From Actinomycetes bacterium (GTDB lineage Bacteria; Actinomycetota; Acidimicrobiia; Acidimicrobiales; RAAP-2): a stretch of DNA of 64,000 bases. The DNA is taken from positions 1-64,000 of the forward strand of contig JAKANY010000004.1 in assembly GCA_021823525.1 (NCBI GenBank), read 5' to 3'. Shown piece by piece: positions 50,867-59,566 of this stretch (position 1 is its first letter; every line of letters begins with the position of its first letter). Made by a program: the position numbers and the translations under genes. The notes beneath the pieces are model-generated. The model was not told the DNA's origin. It was given only the letters and a program-made list of their open reading frames with translations, and made no database searches.

Positions 50867-51444
50867 TGGCGTCGGTCGGCGTCCTGGCCCTGCAGGGCGA
50901 CGTCCGCGAGCACGTCGCGATCCTCGGGGCGCTGGGCGCGAGCGTCGTGGAGGTGCGCCACGTCGAGGACCTGGCGCGGCTCGACGGGCTGATCATCCCG
51001 GGCGGGGAGTCCACCACGATGGCGCGGCTCCTGGTCACGTCGGGGCTGCGCGAGCCCCTGCGCGCGCGACTCGCCAATGGCCTGCCCGTCCTGGGCACGT
51101 GCGCCGGGCTCATCATGGTCGCGCGCGACATCGTCGACGGCCGCGCCGACCAGTGGAGCTTCGGGGTGCTCGACGTCGCGGTGCGCCGCAACGGGTTCGG
51201 ACGCCAGGTAGCGAGTTTCGAGACGGTGGTGGCGGTCGAGGGGATCGGGCCGGTGGCGGGAGTCTTCATCCGCGCTCCCCAGGTCGTGGCGACCGGACCG
51301 GAGGTGACGGTGCTGGCGCGCCACGACCACGGGTCGGGTCCCACACCGGTGCTCGTGCGCCAGGGGTCCGTCCTGGGGTGCGCGTTCCACCCCGAGCTGG
51401 TGGGAGAGACGCGGATCCACGAGCTGTTTCTCTCGTCGTGCTAG
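50866..51444 (+). CDS. pdxT: pyridoxal 5'-phosphate synthase glutaminase subunit PdxT
   Basis: A 192-residue class-I glutaminase that feeds ammonia to PdxS. GVLALQGDVREH at the start, PGGESTTMARLL, the nucleophile Cys79 in GTCAGLI and the FHPEL His/Glu pair are all present. It overlaps pdxS by one base and so is co-translated with it. Confidence 0.96.
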   Translation: MASVGVLALQGDVREHVAILGALGASVVEVRHVEDLARLDGLIIPGGESTTMARLLVTSGLREPLRARLANGLPVLGTCAGLIMVARDIVDGRADQWSFGVLDVAVRRNGFGRQVASFETVVAVEGIGPVAGVFIRAPQVVATGPEVTVLARHDHGSGPTPVLVRQGSVLGCAFHPELVGETRIHELFLSSC

Positions 51445-51452
51445 TTGTCCGG

Positions 51453-51488
51453 TAGCATGGCCGCGCCCCACTGGGGGCGGGAGGAATC
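51453..51488 (+). promoter_or_regulatory. promoter and 5' leader hairpin of yebC
   Basis: TAGCAT (51453-51458) is a probable -10. The short leader contains a hairpin CGCCCC-ACTG-GGGGCG (51464-51479) directly before the GAGGAA ribosome binding site and ATG 51489, so the site could be regulated by mRNA folding. No -35 consensus is evident. Confidence 0.45.
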
Positions 51489-52238
51489 ATGTCCGGCCAT
51501 TCGAAGTGGGCGACGACCAAGCATCGCAAGGGCGCCAAGGACCAGGCGCGCGCCAAGGTCTTCGCCAAGTTGATCCGTCAGGTGGAGGTCGCCGCGCGCG
51601 AGGGCGGGAGCGACGTGAACGGCAACGCCAGCCTGCGCACGATGTACCAGAAGGCCCGGGAGGCGTCGGTCCCCGTGGACACCATCGAGCGCGCGATCAA
51701 GCGCGGAACCGGTGAGCTCGAGGGACTGCGTTACGAGGCCGTGTCCTACGAGGGCTACGCGCCCGGCGGCGTGGCGGTGATCGTCGAGACCCTGACCGAC
51801 AACCGCAACCGCACGAGCGCCGAGATCAAGCACCTGTTCGCCAAGAACGGTGGGTCCATCGCCGAGCCCGGCGCCGTGGCGTGGCAGTTCGACCGTCGCG
51901 GGCAGATCACGCTGGCGGGTCCGGTCGACGAGGACCAGCTCCTCGAGTGGGTGCTGGAGTCGGGGGGCGAGAACTTCGAGGTCGCCGGCGACGAGATCGT
52001 GGTCACGACCGAGCCCCAGGAGCTCGCGCGCGTGCGCGAGGCCCTCGAGGGCTACGGACTGCGCGTGCTGGGCTCCGAGCTCACGCTGGTGCCCCAGAAC
52101 CCCGTGCCGGTGTCCGACGAGTCCGAGGCCCGGCGGGTCCTGCGCCTCGTGGACGCGATGGACGACCACGACGACGTGCAGAACGTCTACGCGAACTTCG
52201 ACATCGCCGACGAGGTGATGAGCGCCTTCGAGGAGTAG
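51489..52238 (+). CDS. yebC: YebC/PmpR-family regulatory protein
   Basis: A 249-residue protein with the opening MSGHSKWATTKHRKGAKDQARAKVFAKLIR and the NRNRTSAEIKHLFAKNGG block of the family. YebC proteins bind DNA or, as recent work on related proteins shows, assist ribosomes at poly-proline stretches; both are possible. Position directly upstream of ruvCAB is common in actinobacteria. Confidence 0.95.
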   Translation: MSGHSKWATTKHRKGAKDQARAKVFAKLIRQVEVAAREGGSDVNGNASLRTMYQKAREASVPVDTIERAIKRGTGELEGLRYEAVSYEGYAPGGVAVIVETLTDNRNRTSAEIKHLFAKNGGSIAEPGAVAWQFDRRGQITLAGPVDEDQLLEWVLESGGENFEVAGDEIVVTTEPQELARVREALEGYGLRVLGSELTLVPQNPVPVSDESEARRVLRLVDAMDDHDDVQNVYANFDIADEVMSAFEE

Positions 52239-52276
52239 TCCATCCCGGGCGCGACGTCGCGAGTAGTATCGAACAC

Positions 52277-52786
52277 GTGTTCGTCTTGGGCATCGACCCC
52301 GGGTTGACGCGCTGTGGCTACGGCGTGGTGTCCTCGGGCCCGCGCGGGGCGATGCGCGCCGTGCGAGCGGGCGTCATCGAGACCAGCGTGAGCGCACCGG
52401 TCGAGGAGCGGCTGGGCGCACTGCACCGCGAACTGCGGGCGCTCCTGGACGAGGAGCAGCCCAGCGTGGTGGTCGTCGAGAAGGTCTTCTACCAGCGCAA
52501 CGCCCGCACCGCCATCCCGGTCGCCCAGGCCAGCGGGATCGCCGTGGGCCTGGCGAGCGCGGCGGGGCTCGAGGTCCGCCAGTTCACCGCCCAGCAGGTG
52601 AAGCTGGCCGTGACGGGCTACGGCGCGGCGTCCAAGGAGCAGGTCCAAGAGATGGTGGCCCGACTGCTGCGCCTGGCGACCGCGCCCGATCCGCCCGACG
52701 TCGCCGACGCGCTGGCGCTGGCCGTCACCTACGCGACGGTGGCGCGGCGCGACGGGCGCCTGGCCGCAGCGGAGTCCCGCGCGTGA
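52277..52786 (+). CDS. ruvC: crossover junction endodeoxyribonuclease RuvC
   Basis: A 169-residue Holliday-junction resolvase. Acidic active-site residues are in GIDPGLTRCG (Asp7), VVEKVFYQRN (Glu) and the C-terminal DPPDVADALALA pair. GTG 52277 has no ribosome binding site but TAGTAT (52264-52269) and seven bases before it, so a leaderless start is likely. The ruvA GTG lies in its stop codon. Confidence 0.95.
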   Translation: MFVLGIDPGLTRCGYGVVSSGPRGAMRAVRAGVIETSVSAPVEERLGALHRELRALLDEEQPSVVVVEKVFYQRNARTAIPVAQASGIAVGLASAAGLEVRQFTAQQVKLAVTGYGAASKEQVQEMVARLLRLATAPDPPDVADALALAVTYATVARRDGRLAAAESRA

Positions 52787-53328
52787 TCGGGGGCCTGCGC
52801 GGCACGGTCGTGGCGCACCTGCCCAATGGCGCGATCGTGGTCGATGTCCGGGACGTGGGCTACGAGGTGCACGTGGCGTCCGCGAGCCCCGAGATCGGCA
52901 CGACGGTGGACCTGGCGATCATGACCGTGGTGCGCGACGACCAGATCCTGCTCTACGGCTTCGCGGACTTCGACGAGCGCTCGATCTTCACCCAGCTCCT
53001 CGCAACGCCGGGCGTGGGTCCCTCGACGGCGCTGGCGGCGCTGCGCACGATGCCCGTGGCGCGTCTGCGCGCGGCGATCGAGGCGGGTGACGATCGCCTG
53101 GTCGCCTCGATCCCGGGGGTGGGCCCCAAGACGGCGGCGCGGATCGTGCTCGAGCTGCGCGGCAAGCTGCCCGTTGGGGCGGGGGGAGCGGTTCCCGCGG
53201 GCGTTGCCGAGGCGCTGCGCCAGTTGGGCTACGCCGCTGCCGAGATCCGCCAGCTCGAGTCCGTGATCTGGCCCGAGGACGAGGGGCAGGCCCTGCGCAC
53301 CGCCCTGCGGGCCCTGGGACACCGATGA
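52783..53328 (+). CDS. ruvA: Holliday junction DNA helicase subunit RuvA
   Basis: A 181-residue junction-binding protein: N-terminal OB domain (about 1-62), two helix-hairpin-helix motifs (LLATPGVGPSTALAALR and VASIPGVGPKTAARIVLEL) and a small C-terminal domain (about 135-181) that contacts RuvB. GTG overlaps the ruvC stop and the end overlaps ruvB by four bases. Confidence 0.95.
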   Translation: MIGGLRGTVVAHLPNGAIVVDVRDVGYEVHVASASPEIGTTVDLAIMTVVRDDQILLYGFADFDERSIFTQLLATPGVGPSTALAALRTMPVARLRAAIEAGDDRLVASIPGVGPKTAARIVLELRGKLPVGAGGAVPAGVAEALRQLGYAAAEIRQLESVIWPEDEGQALRTALRALGHR

Positions 53329-54356
53329 GGCGCGAGGTCGATCTAGCCGACGAGCGCGCCGTCGCGGCCGATGGCACCGACGCGGAGAGGCACGTCGAGA
53401 CGTCGCTGCGCCCGACGCGCCTGAGCGACTTCGTCGGGCAGCGCGAGCTCGTGGGGCATCTCGGGATCGTCCTGGGCGCGGCGCGCACCCTCGGCCACAG
53501 CGTGGACCACCTGCTCTTCGCGGGTCCCCCGGGACTGGGCAAGACCTCGCTGGCCGCAATCGTCGCGACCGAGCTGAACGTGGGTCTGCGCGTGACGTCC
53601 GGACCGGTGCTGACGCGCCCCGGCGATCTCGCGGCGCAGCTCAGCGATCTCGAGGAGCACGACGTGCTGTTCATCGACGAGATCCACCGCCTCCCGCGCG
53701 CGGTCGAGGAGGTGCTCTACCCGGCCATGGAGGACCACCGCCTCGACGTGCTGCTCGGCCGGGGCCCGACGGCCCGCTCCATCCGCATGGAGCTGCCCGA
53801 CTTCACCTTGATCGGGGCGACGACGCGCACGGGACTGGTGGCCTCGCCGCTGCGCGACCGCTTCGGCTTCGTGGGCCAGCTCGACCTCTACGAGGTGGAC
53901 GAGCTGGAGCGGATCGTCGAGCGCTCGGCGTCGCTGCTGGCGGTCACGATCACCAGCGGGGGCGCGGCCGTGATCGCGCGGCGCAGTCGCGGGACCCCGC
54001 GCATCGCCAACCGCTTGCTGCGGCGCGTGCGCGACTTCGCGACGGTGTCGGGTGCCCACGAGGTCGACGACGCGCTCGCCTCCGAGGCCCTGACGCTGTT
54101 CGGCGTCGACGAGCGGGGCCTCGACAAGATGGATCGGCGCATCCTGGAGCTGCTGTGCCGCCAGTTCCGGGGTCAGCCGGTCGGGCTGCTGACCCTGGCC
54201 CACGCGCTGGGCGAGGAGCCCGCGACGCTCGAGGACGCCTACGAGCCGTACCTGCTGCGCAGCGGGCTGCTGGTGCGGACCCCCCGCGGACGGATCGCCA
54301 CCGACGCCGCGTACCGCCACGTGGGGATCTCCGCACCGGGCGGCGGATTGGTCTAG
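53325..54356 (+). CDS. ruvB: Holliday junction DNA helicase subunit RuvB
   Basis: A 343-residue AAA+ branch-migration motor. Walker A is GPPGLGKTS (Lys73), Walker B LFIDEIHRL, and the sensor GATTRTGL; the C-terminal winged-helix DNA-binding domain spans about 265-335. It works with RuvA on Holliday junctions processed by RuvC. Its ATG lies in the ruvA stop. Confidence 0.97.
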   Translation: MRREVDLADERAVAADGTDAERHVETSLRPTRLSDFVGQRELVGHLGIVLGAARTLGHSVDHLLFAGPPGLGKTSLAAIVATELNVGLRVTSGPVLTRPGDLAAQLSDLEEHDVLFIDEIHRLPRAVEEVLYPAMEDHRLDVLLGRGPTARSIRMELPDFTLIGATTRTGLVASPLRDRFGFVGQLDLYEVDELERIVERSASLLAVTITSGGAAVIARRSRGTPRIANRLLRRVRDFATVSGAHEVDDALASEALTLFGVDERGLDKMDRRILELLCRQFRGQPVGLLTLAHALGEEPATLEDAYEPYLLRSGLLVRTPRGRIATDAAYRHVGISAPGGGLV

Positions 54357-54375
54357 TCGCCCCACCCGGGTCGAC

Positions 54376-54404
54376 TAGGGTGTCAAAGGTCACAAACCGG
54401 AGGG
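54376..54404 (+). promoter_or_regulatory. promoter and ribosome binding site of yajC-secDF
   Basis: TAGGGT (54376-54381) as -10 and GGAGGG (54399-54404) four bases before ATG 54408. This is the only obvious promoter of the Sec accessory genes, as yajC-secD-secF overlap one another. Confidence 0.5.
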
Positions 54405-54407
54405 ACC

Positions 54408-54734
54408 ATGCTCGCAGCGACCAAGGGCGGCTCGTCGTCGATCCTGATCATCTATCTGCTCGTCTTCGCGGCGCTCTACTTCTTCTATCTGCGGCCCCGC
54501 AGTCGCAAGCAGAAGGCGGCGCGCGCTGAGGCTCGCAAAGTCGAGGTGGGCCAGCGGGCCCAGACCGTGGGCGGATTCGTGGGCACCGTGGTGCGCATCG
54601 ACAGCGACCTCGTGACGCTGCGCTCGAACAGCGGCGTGGAGCTCGACTTCGTGCCCTCGGCGATCGCCCGGAGGTTCGACGTGCCCCCGGCGGAGCCTCC
54701 GGCGCCCGAAGTCGAGGCCGGTGACGGTCAGTAA
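54408..54734 (+). CDS. yajC: preprotein translocase subunit YajC
   Basis: A 108-residue single-pass membrane protein: hydrophobic segment about 11-28 (ILIIYLLVFAALYFFYLRPRSRKQ) and a soluble C-terminal domain with VGGFVGTVVRIDSDLVTL. YajC is an accessory partner of SecDF. Its stop shares one base with the secD ATG. Confidence 0.92.
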   Translation: MLAATKGGSSSILIIYLLVFAALYFFYLRPRSRKQKAARAEARKVEVGQRAQTVGGFVGTVVRIDSDLVTLRSNSGVELDFVPSAIARRFDVPPAEPPAPEVEAGDGQ

Positions 54735-56242
54735 TGGCGGCGGTCGGCTCTCGTCGATCCCTGGTCGTCAGCCTGGTGCTGACGGTCGCGATCTCCTTCG
54801 GGGCGCTGCTGGCGACGGTGCTCGCCGGGTGGAGTCCCAAGCTCGGACTGGACCTGGCCGGCGGTCTGTCGGTGGTCTACAAGCCGGCGACGACGACGAC
54901 GACGGCCAACATGGACGAGGTCGTCAACATCCTCAACAACCGCGTCAACGGGCTGGGCGTCTCGGGCTCGCAGGTCAACCTGCAGGGTCATGACGTCGTC
55001 GTCTCGGTGCCGGGCGTCTCGGACGCGCGCGCGGTCCTCAAGACGGTGGGCCAGACCGCCCAGCTGCTCTTCCGGCCGGTGCTCTGCGAGACGGGTCCGG
55101 CGGTCAAGGGCGCCAAGCGCGTGGCGACCGTGCCGGCGTGTGGCTCCAACTATCTGATGACCGCGGCGAACCTCGCGGTGAACAGCTCGACGGGTCAGCC
55201 CACCAACAACATCGGGCTGGACCCGGCGTATGCGAAGATCGCCTCGACCAACCCGGCCGAGGACAACCCCAAGGCCACCGTGATCCTGCCGGCGCTGGGG
55301 TCCAGCGCGGTGCGCTACGTGCTGGGCCCGGCCCAGCTGACCGGAACTGCGGTCAAGACCGCGCTCGCCCAGCAGAACCAGGTGGGCGCCTGGGTCGTCA
55401 ACTACTCGCTCACCTCGGCCGGGAGCCCCGCCTGGGACCGCGTGGCCCAGGCCAACTTCCACGCCGAGCTGGCCATCGAGCTCGACGGCGTCGTGCAGTC
55501 CGCGCCGCTGATCCAGCCCGACCAGGCGTCGTTCAGCTCCTTCAACGGGCAGGGGCAGATCTCGGGCTCGTTCACCGAGTCCTCGGCCAAGAACCTGGCC
55601 CTGGCCATGCAGTTCGGCGCCCTGCCGGTGCGCCTCGTGCCGCTGACCATCCAGACCGTCTCGCCGACCCTGGGCCACAGCGCGCTCATCGCGGGCCTCG
55701 GGGCGGGGCTGGTGGGACTGCTGCTGGTCCTGCTCTACACCATCGCCTACTACCGCCTGCTCGGGCTGGTGATCGTGGTGGGCCTGGCCGTGGCCAGCTC
55801 GCTGCTGTGGGCGATCATCTCGGCGCTCGGGCACACGGCCCTGGCGCCGAGCTTCGAGCTCTCGGGCGTGACCGGCCTGATCGTGTCGATCGGCATCAAC
55901 GTGGACAGTTACATCGTGTACTTCGAGCGATTGAAAGACGAGGCGCGCTCGGGGCGGTCGATCCGCACGTCGGTGGACCGCGGCTTCAAGTCCGCCTGGC
56001 GCACGGTGCTGGCCGCAGACACCGTGAGCCTGCTCGCCGCGGTGCTCCTCTACCTGATCGCCGTGGGCAGCGTGCGAGGCTTCGCCTTCTTCCTCGGGCT
56101 CTCCACCCTGATGGACATCGTGATCACGTGGTACTTCACCCGGCCGCTGGTCATCCTGCTGGGTCGGCGCAGTGCCGACGAGGGCAGCGCGATCTCCATG
56201 GCGGCGGGCCTGGCTCTGGTGGGAGGCGAGCGTGTCAGCTGA
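54734..56242 (+). CDS. secD: protein translocase subunit SecD
   Basis: A 502-residue RND-type membrane protein with one N-terminal helix (about 9-30), a large extracytoplasmic P1 domain (about 40-310), and five further helices (about 320-480) including LSGVTGLIVSIGINVDSYIVYFERLKDE. With SecF it uses the proton gradient to complete export. GLDLAGGLSVVY at the start is typical. It overlaps secF by 11 bases. Confidence 0.95.
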   Translation: MAAVGSRRSLVVSLVLTVAISFGALLATVLAGWSPKLGLDLAGGLSVVYKPATTTTTANMDEVVNILNNRVNGLGVSGSQVNLQGHDVVVSVPGVSDARAVLKTVGQTAQLLFRPVLCETGPAVKGAKRVATVPACGSNYLMTAANLAVNSSTGQPTNNIGLDPAYAKIASTNPAEDNPKATVILPALGSSAVRYVLGPAQLTGTAVKTALAQQNQVGAWVVNYSLTSAGSPAWDRVAQANFHAELAIELDGVVQSAPLIQPDQASFSSFNGQGQISGSFTESSAKNLALAMQFGALPVRLVPLTIQTVSPTLGHSALIAGLGAGLVGLLLVLLYTIAYYRLLGLVIVVGLAVASSLLWAIISALGHTALAPSFELSGVTGLIVSIGINVDSYIVYFERLKDEARSGRSIRTSVDRGFKSAWRTVLAADTVSLLAAVLLYLIAVGSVRGFAFFLGLSTLMDIVITWYFTRPLVILLGRRSADEGSAISMAAGLALVGGERVS

Positions 56243-57338
56243 GATCGGCCCGTTCCGCCGCCTCTATCGCGGGCTGACCACCTTCGACTTCGTGGGTCGG
56301 CGCCGCACGTGGTTCATCGCCTCCACGACCGTGATCGTGGCCGGGCTGCTGTCGCTGGGCCTGCGCGGGTTCAACCTGGGCATCGACTTCAAGGGCGGCA
56401 GCTCCTGGGAGGTCCTCGCCCCGCACACGTCGATCTCCGCGATGACGAGCGCGGTCGAGGGCGCCGGACTTCCCCAGCCCGTGGTCGAGAAGCTCGGATC
56501 CGACACCTACCAGGTCTCCGCCGACCTGAACAGCCTGTCGGTGACGCGCCAGAACCAGATCACCAACCAGGTGATCGGGGTCATGGCCCGCCTGGCGGGG
56601 GTCACAGACAACCAGGTGTCCACCAGTGCCGTAGGCCCCACCTGGGGCGGGCAGATCACCCAACGGGCTCTCGAGGCGCTGCTGGTCTTCTTCCTCGCGG
56701 TCGTCGTGTACATCTCGCTGCGCTTCGAGCCCAAGATGGCGTTGGCGGCCTTCGTCGCGATGATCCACGACCTGCTGGTCACGGTGGGGGTCTACTCGCT
56801 GTTCGGCTTCCAGATCACGCCCGACACGGTGATCGCGGTGCTCACCATCCTGGGGTACTCCCTCTACGACACCGTGGTGGTGTTCGACCGCGTGCGTGAC
56901 AACACCGGGACGGTGCTCAAGAGCGGGAATCTGACCTACTCGGACATGGTGAACCTGTCGATGAACCAGACGCTGGCGCGCTCGATCAACACCTCGCTGG
57001 TCGCGATCTTGCCGGTGCTGTCGGTGCTGGCGGTGGGCGCGTACCTCCTGGGCGCAACTACGCTCCAGAACTACGGCCTCGCGCTGACCGTCGGCCTCAT
57101 CAGCGGGGCGTACTCGTCGATCTTCATCGCCAGCCCGCTGCTCGCCGTGCTCAAGGAGCGCGAGACGCGCTACCGGGACCTGGCCTCGCGCGTCGCATCG
57201 CGCGTCGAGCGCACGGTGCTGACCCCGGCCGGGGCGGCGCTGCTCACCGCGGAGGGTCCCGCGCGCAGCGCGTCGAGCCCGGCCGCGCGCCGCGCGGCGA
57301 CCGTGCAGGCCCGGGCGCGCAAGGCCAAGCGGCGCTAG
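56232..57338 (+). CDS. secF: protein translocase subunit SecF
   Basis: A 368-residue partner of SecD with six helices. GIDFKGGSSWEV near the start, LTILGYSLYDTVVVFDRVRDN and MNQTLARSINTSL in the membrane domain are family hallmarks. The C-terminal 60 residues form an Ala/Arg-rich cytoplasmic tail common in actinobacteria. GTG 56232 lies inside secD. Confidence 0.95.
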   Translation: MSAEIGPFRRLYRGLTTFDFVGRRRTWFIASTTVIVAGLLSLGLRGFNLGIDFKGGSSWEVLAPHTSISAMTSAVEGAGLPQPVVEKLGSDTYQVSADLNSLSVTRQNQITNQVIGVMARLAGVTDNQVSTSAVGPTWGGQITQRALEALLVFFLAVVVYISLRFEPKMALAAFVAMIHDLLVTVGVYSLFGFQITPDTVIAVLTILGYSLYDTVVVFDRVRDNTGTVLKSGNLTYSDMVNLSMNQTLARSINTSLVAILPVLSVLAVGAYLLGATTLQNYGLALTVGLISGAYSSIFIASPLLAVLKERETRYRDLASRVASRVERTVLTPAGAALLTAEGPARSASSPAARRAATVQARARKAKRR

Positions 57339-57358
57339 GGGGCCGGTAGGCTGCACCC

Positions 57359-59566
57359 ATGGTGGACGTGACGCCGCGGACGTCGGTCGACGCGGCGCTC
57401 GTGACGTCCGTCGAGCGGCTGGTCTCGCGCTACCGCGAGCACCACGACGACGACGCGACGCTCATCCGCCGGGCCGGCCTGGCCGCCATCACCGCCCACG
57501 AGGGGCAGCTGCGGCGTACCGGCGACCCCTACGTGACGCACCCGATCGCGGTCGCCGACATCGTCGCCGACCTCGGGCTCGACGCGATCACCATCGCGGC
57601 GGCGCTGCTCCACGACGCCGTGGAGGACACCGGGGTCACGACCCAGTGGCTCATCGACGAGTTCGGCGAGCACGTGGCGGCCGTGGTCGACGGGGTCACC
57701 AAGCTCGACCGCCTGGAGTTCGACTCCAAGGAGGCCCAGCAGGCCGCGACCATCCGCAAGATGTTCATCGCGATGGCGCGCGACTGGCGCGTCCTCATCA
57801 TCAAGCTGGCCGATCGGCTGCACAACATGCGCACGATCTCGGTGATGCCCATGGCGCGTCAGCGCGCCATCGCCCAGGAGACCCTTGACGTCTACGCGCC
57901 CCTGGCGCACCGGCTCGGCGTCCAGCAGGTGAAGTGGCAGCTCGAGGACCTGTGCTTCGCCACCTTGCACCCCAAGCGCTACGCCGAGATCGAGCAGATG
58001 GTGGCCGCGCGCCAGCCCGAGCGCGAGATCTACCTGCGCCAGGTCATGGACGAGCTGTCGGCCAAGCTCGAGGGCTTCGGGATCCGCGGGGACGTCACGG
58101 GCCGCCCGAAGCACCTGTGGAGCATCTACGAGAAGATGGTCGTGGGAGGCAAGGAGTTCGACGAGATCTACGACCTGGTGGGGTTGCGGGTCATCGTTGA
58201 GCACGAGCGCGACTGCTGGGCCGTCCTGGGGGCGATCCACGCGCTGTGGTCGCCGGTCCAGGGACGCTTCAAGGACTACATCAACTCGCCGAAGTTCAAC
58301 CTGTACCAGTCGCTGCACACCACGGTCATCGGCCCGCGGGGCAAGTCCCTCGAGGTCCAGGTGCGCACCAACGAGATGCACCGGCGCGCCGAGTTCGGCA
58401 TCGCGGCCCACTGGGGCTACAAGGAGGGGGCCTCGGCCAAGGAGATCGCCTGGATGCAGCGCCTGGCTGACGTGGAGGCCGAGGAGGACGATCCGGTCGC
58501 CTTCCTGGAGGCGCTCAAGCTCGACCTGGGCCACGACGAGGTCTACGTCTTCACGCCCAAGGGCCGGGTGATCGCCCTGGTGGAGGGGGCCACGCCCATC
58601 GACTTCGCCTACGCCGTCCATACCGAGGTCGGCCACCACTGCGTGGGCGCCAAGGTCAACGGGCGCCTCGTGCCCCTGGACACGGTGCTGCACTCGGCCG
58701 ACGTGGTCGAGATCGTGACCTCCAAGAACGACGCGGCCGGCCCGTCGCGTGACTGGCTGCAGATCGCGCGCTCCTCGCGCGCCAAATCCAAGATCCGCCA
58801 GTGGTTCCAGCGCGAGCGCCGCGAGGACGCGATGGAGTCCGGGCGCGAGGACTTCATCAAGGCCCTGCGCCGCGCGGGACTGCCGGTGGCCTCGTCGCTC
58901 TCCTCCCAGGCCCTGGTGGCGGTGGTCGAGTCGCTCAATCTCGAGGGCGTCGACGCGCTGTTCGTGGCGATCGGCTCGAACCACGTCTCGGCGCTGGCCG
59001 CCGTCCAGCGCCTGGAGCGCGAGCTGCACGGGGGCCAGGGCGCCCAGCTGCCCACGACCGTCACCAAGATGCCGCGGGTGGGCCGCGCGAACCGACGCGG
59101 GGCCGGCGTCTACGTCGAGGGGCTCGACGACGTCATGATCCACCTGGCGCGCTGCTGCTCGCCCGTGCCGGGCGATCCCATCATGGGGTTCATCACCCAG
59201 GGCCGGGGCGTGTCGGTGCACCGCGACGACTGCTCGAACGCGGTGGCGCTGGCGCGCCGGCTCGGCGAGCGCATCATCGACGTCGAATGGGACGGGACCG
59301 GCGGCGGCCAGTACCGCGCGGTGCTCGAGGTGCTGGCCTTCGATCGCTCGCGGCTGCTGCTGGACGTGTCCAAGGTGTTCGCCGAGTACCACCTGTCGAT
59401 CAGCTCGTCGTCGACGACCAGCTCGGGGACCCGCATCGTGCGCATGGTCTTCGACATCGAGCTGGCGGATCCCGCGCACCTCGAGAGCCTGCTGGTGGCG
59501 CTCAAGGCCGTCGACGGCGTGTTCGACGCGTTCCGCCAGCTGCCCGGCCAGCGAAAGGGGTCCTGA
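57359..59566 (+). CDS. rel: bifunctional (p)ppGpp synthetase/hydrolase Rel
   Basis: A 735-residue long Rel protein of the stringent response. HD hydrolase domain about 40-195 with intact HDxxED (His85-Asp86, Glu89-Asp90), synthetase domain about 235-345 (LVGLRVIVEHERDCW, KFNLYQSLHTTV, EVQVRTNEMHRRAEFGIAAHW), TGS about 385-445 (VYVFTPKGRVIAL) and a C-terminal ACT domain about 660-735. Both activities are therefore expected. The start is six bases after TAGGCT (57347-57352), another leaderless case. Confidence 0.96.
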   Translation: MVDVTPRTSVDAALVTSVERLVSRYREHHDDDATLIRRAGLAAITAHEGQLRRTGDPYVTHPIAVADIVADLGLDAITIAAALLHDAVEDTGVTTQWLIDEFGEHVAAVVDGVTKLDRLEFDSKEAQQAATIRKMFIAMARDWRVLIIKLADRLHNMRTISVMPMARQRAIAQETLDVYAPLAHRLGVQQVKWQLEDLCFATLHPKRYAEIEQMVAARQPEREIYLRQVMDELSAKLEGFGIRGDVTGRPKHLWSIYEKMVVGGKEFDEIYDLVGLRVIVEHERDCWAVLGAIHALWSPVQGRFKDYINSPKFNLYQSLHTTVIGPRGKSLEVQVRTNEMHRRAEFGIAAHWGYKEGASAKEIAWMQRLADVEAEEDDPVAFLEALKLDLGHDEVYVFTPKGRVIALVEGATPIDFAYAVHTEVGHHCVGAKVNGRLVPLDTVLHSADVVEIVTSKNDAAGPSRDWLQIARSSRAKSKIRQWFQRERREDAMESGREDFIKALRRAGLPVASSLSSQALVAVVESLNLEGVDALFVAIGSNHVSALAAVQRLERELHGGQGAQLPTTVTKMPRVGRANRRGAGVYVEGLDDVMIHLARCCSPVPGDPIMGFITQGRGVSVHRDDCSNAVALARRLGERIIDVEWDGTGGGQYRAVLEVLAFDRSRLLLDVSKVFAEYHLSISSSSTTSSGTRIVRMVFDIELADPAHLESLLVALKAVDGVFDAFRQLPGQRKGS

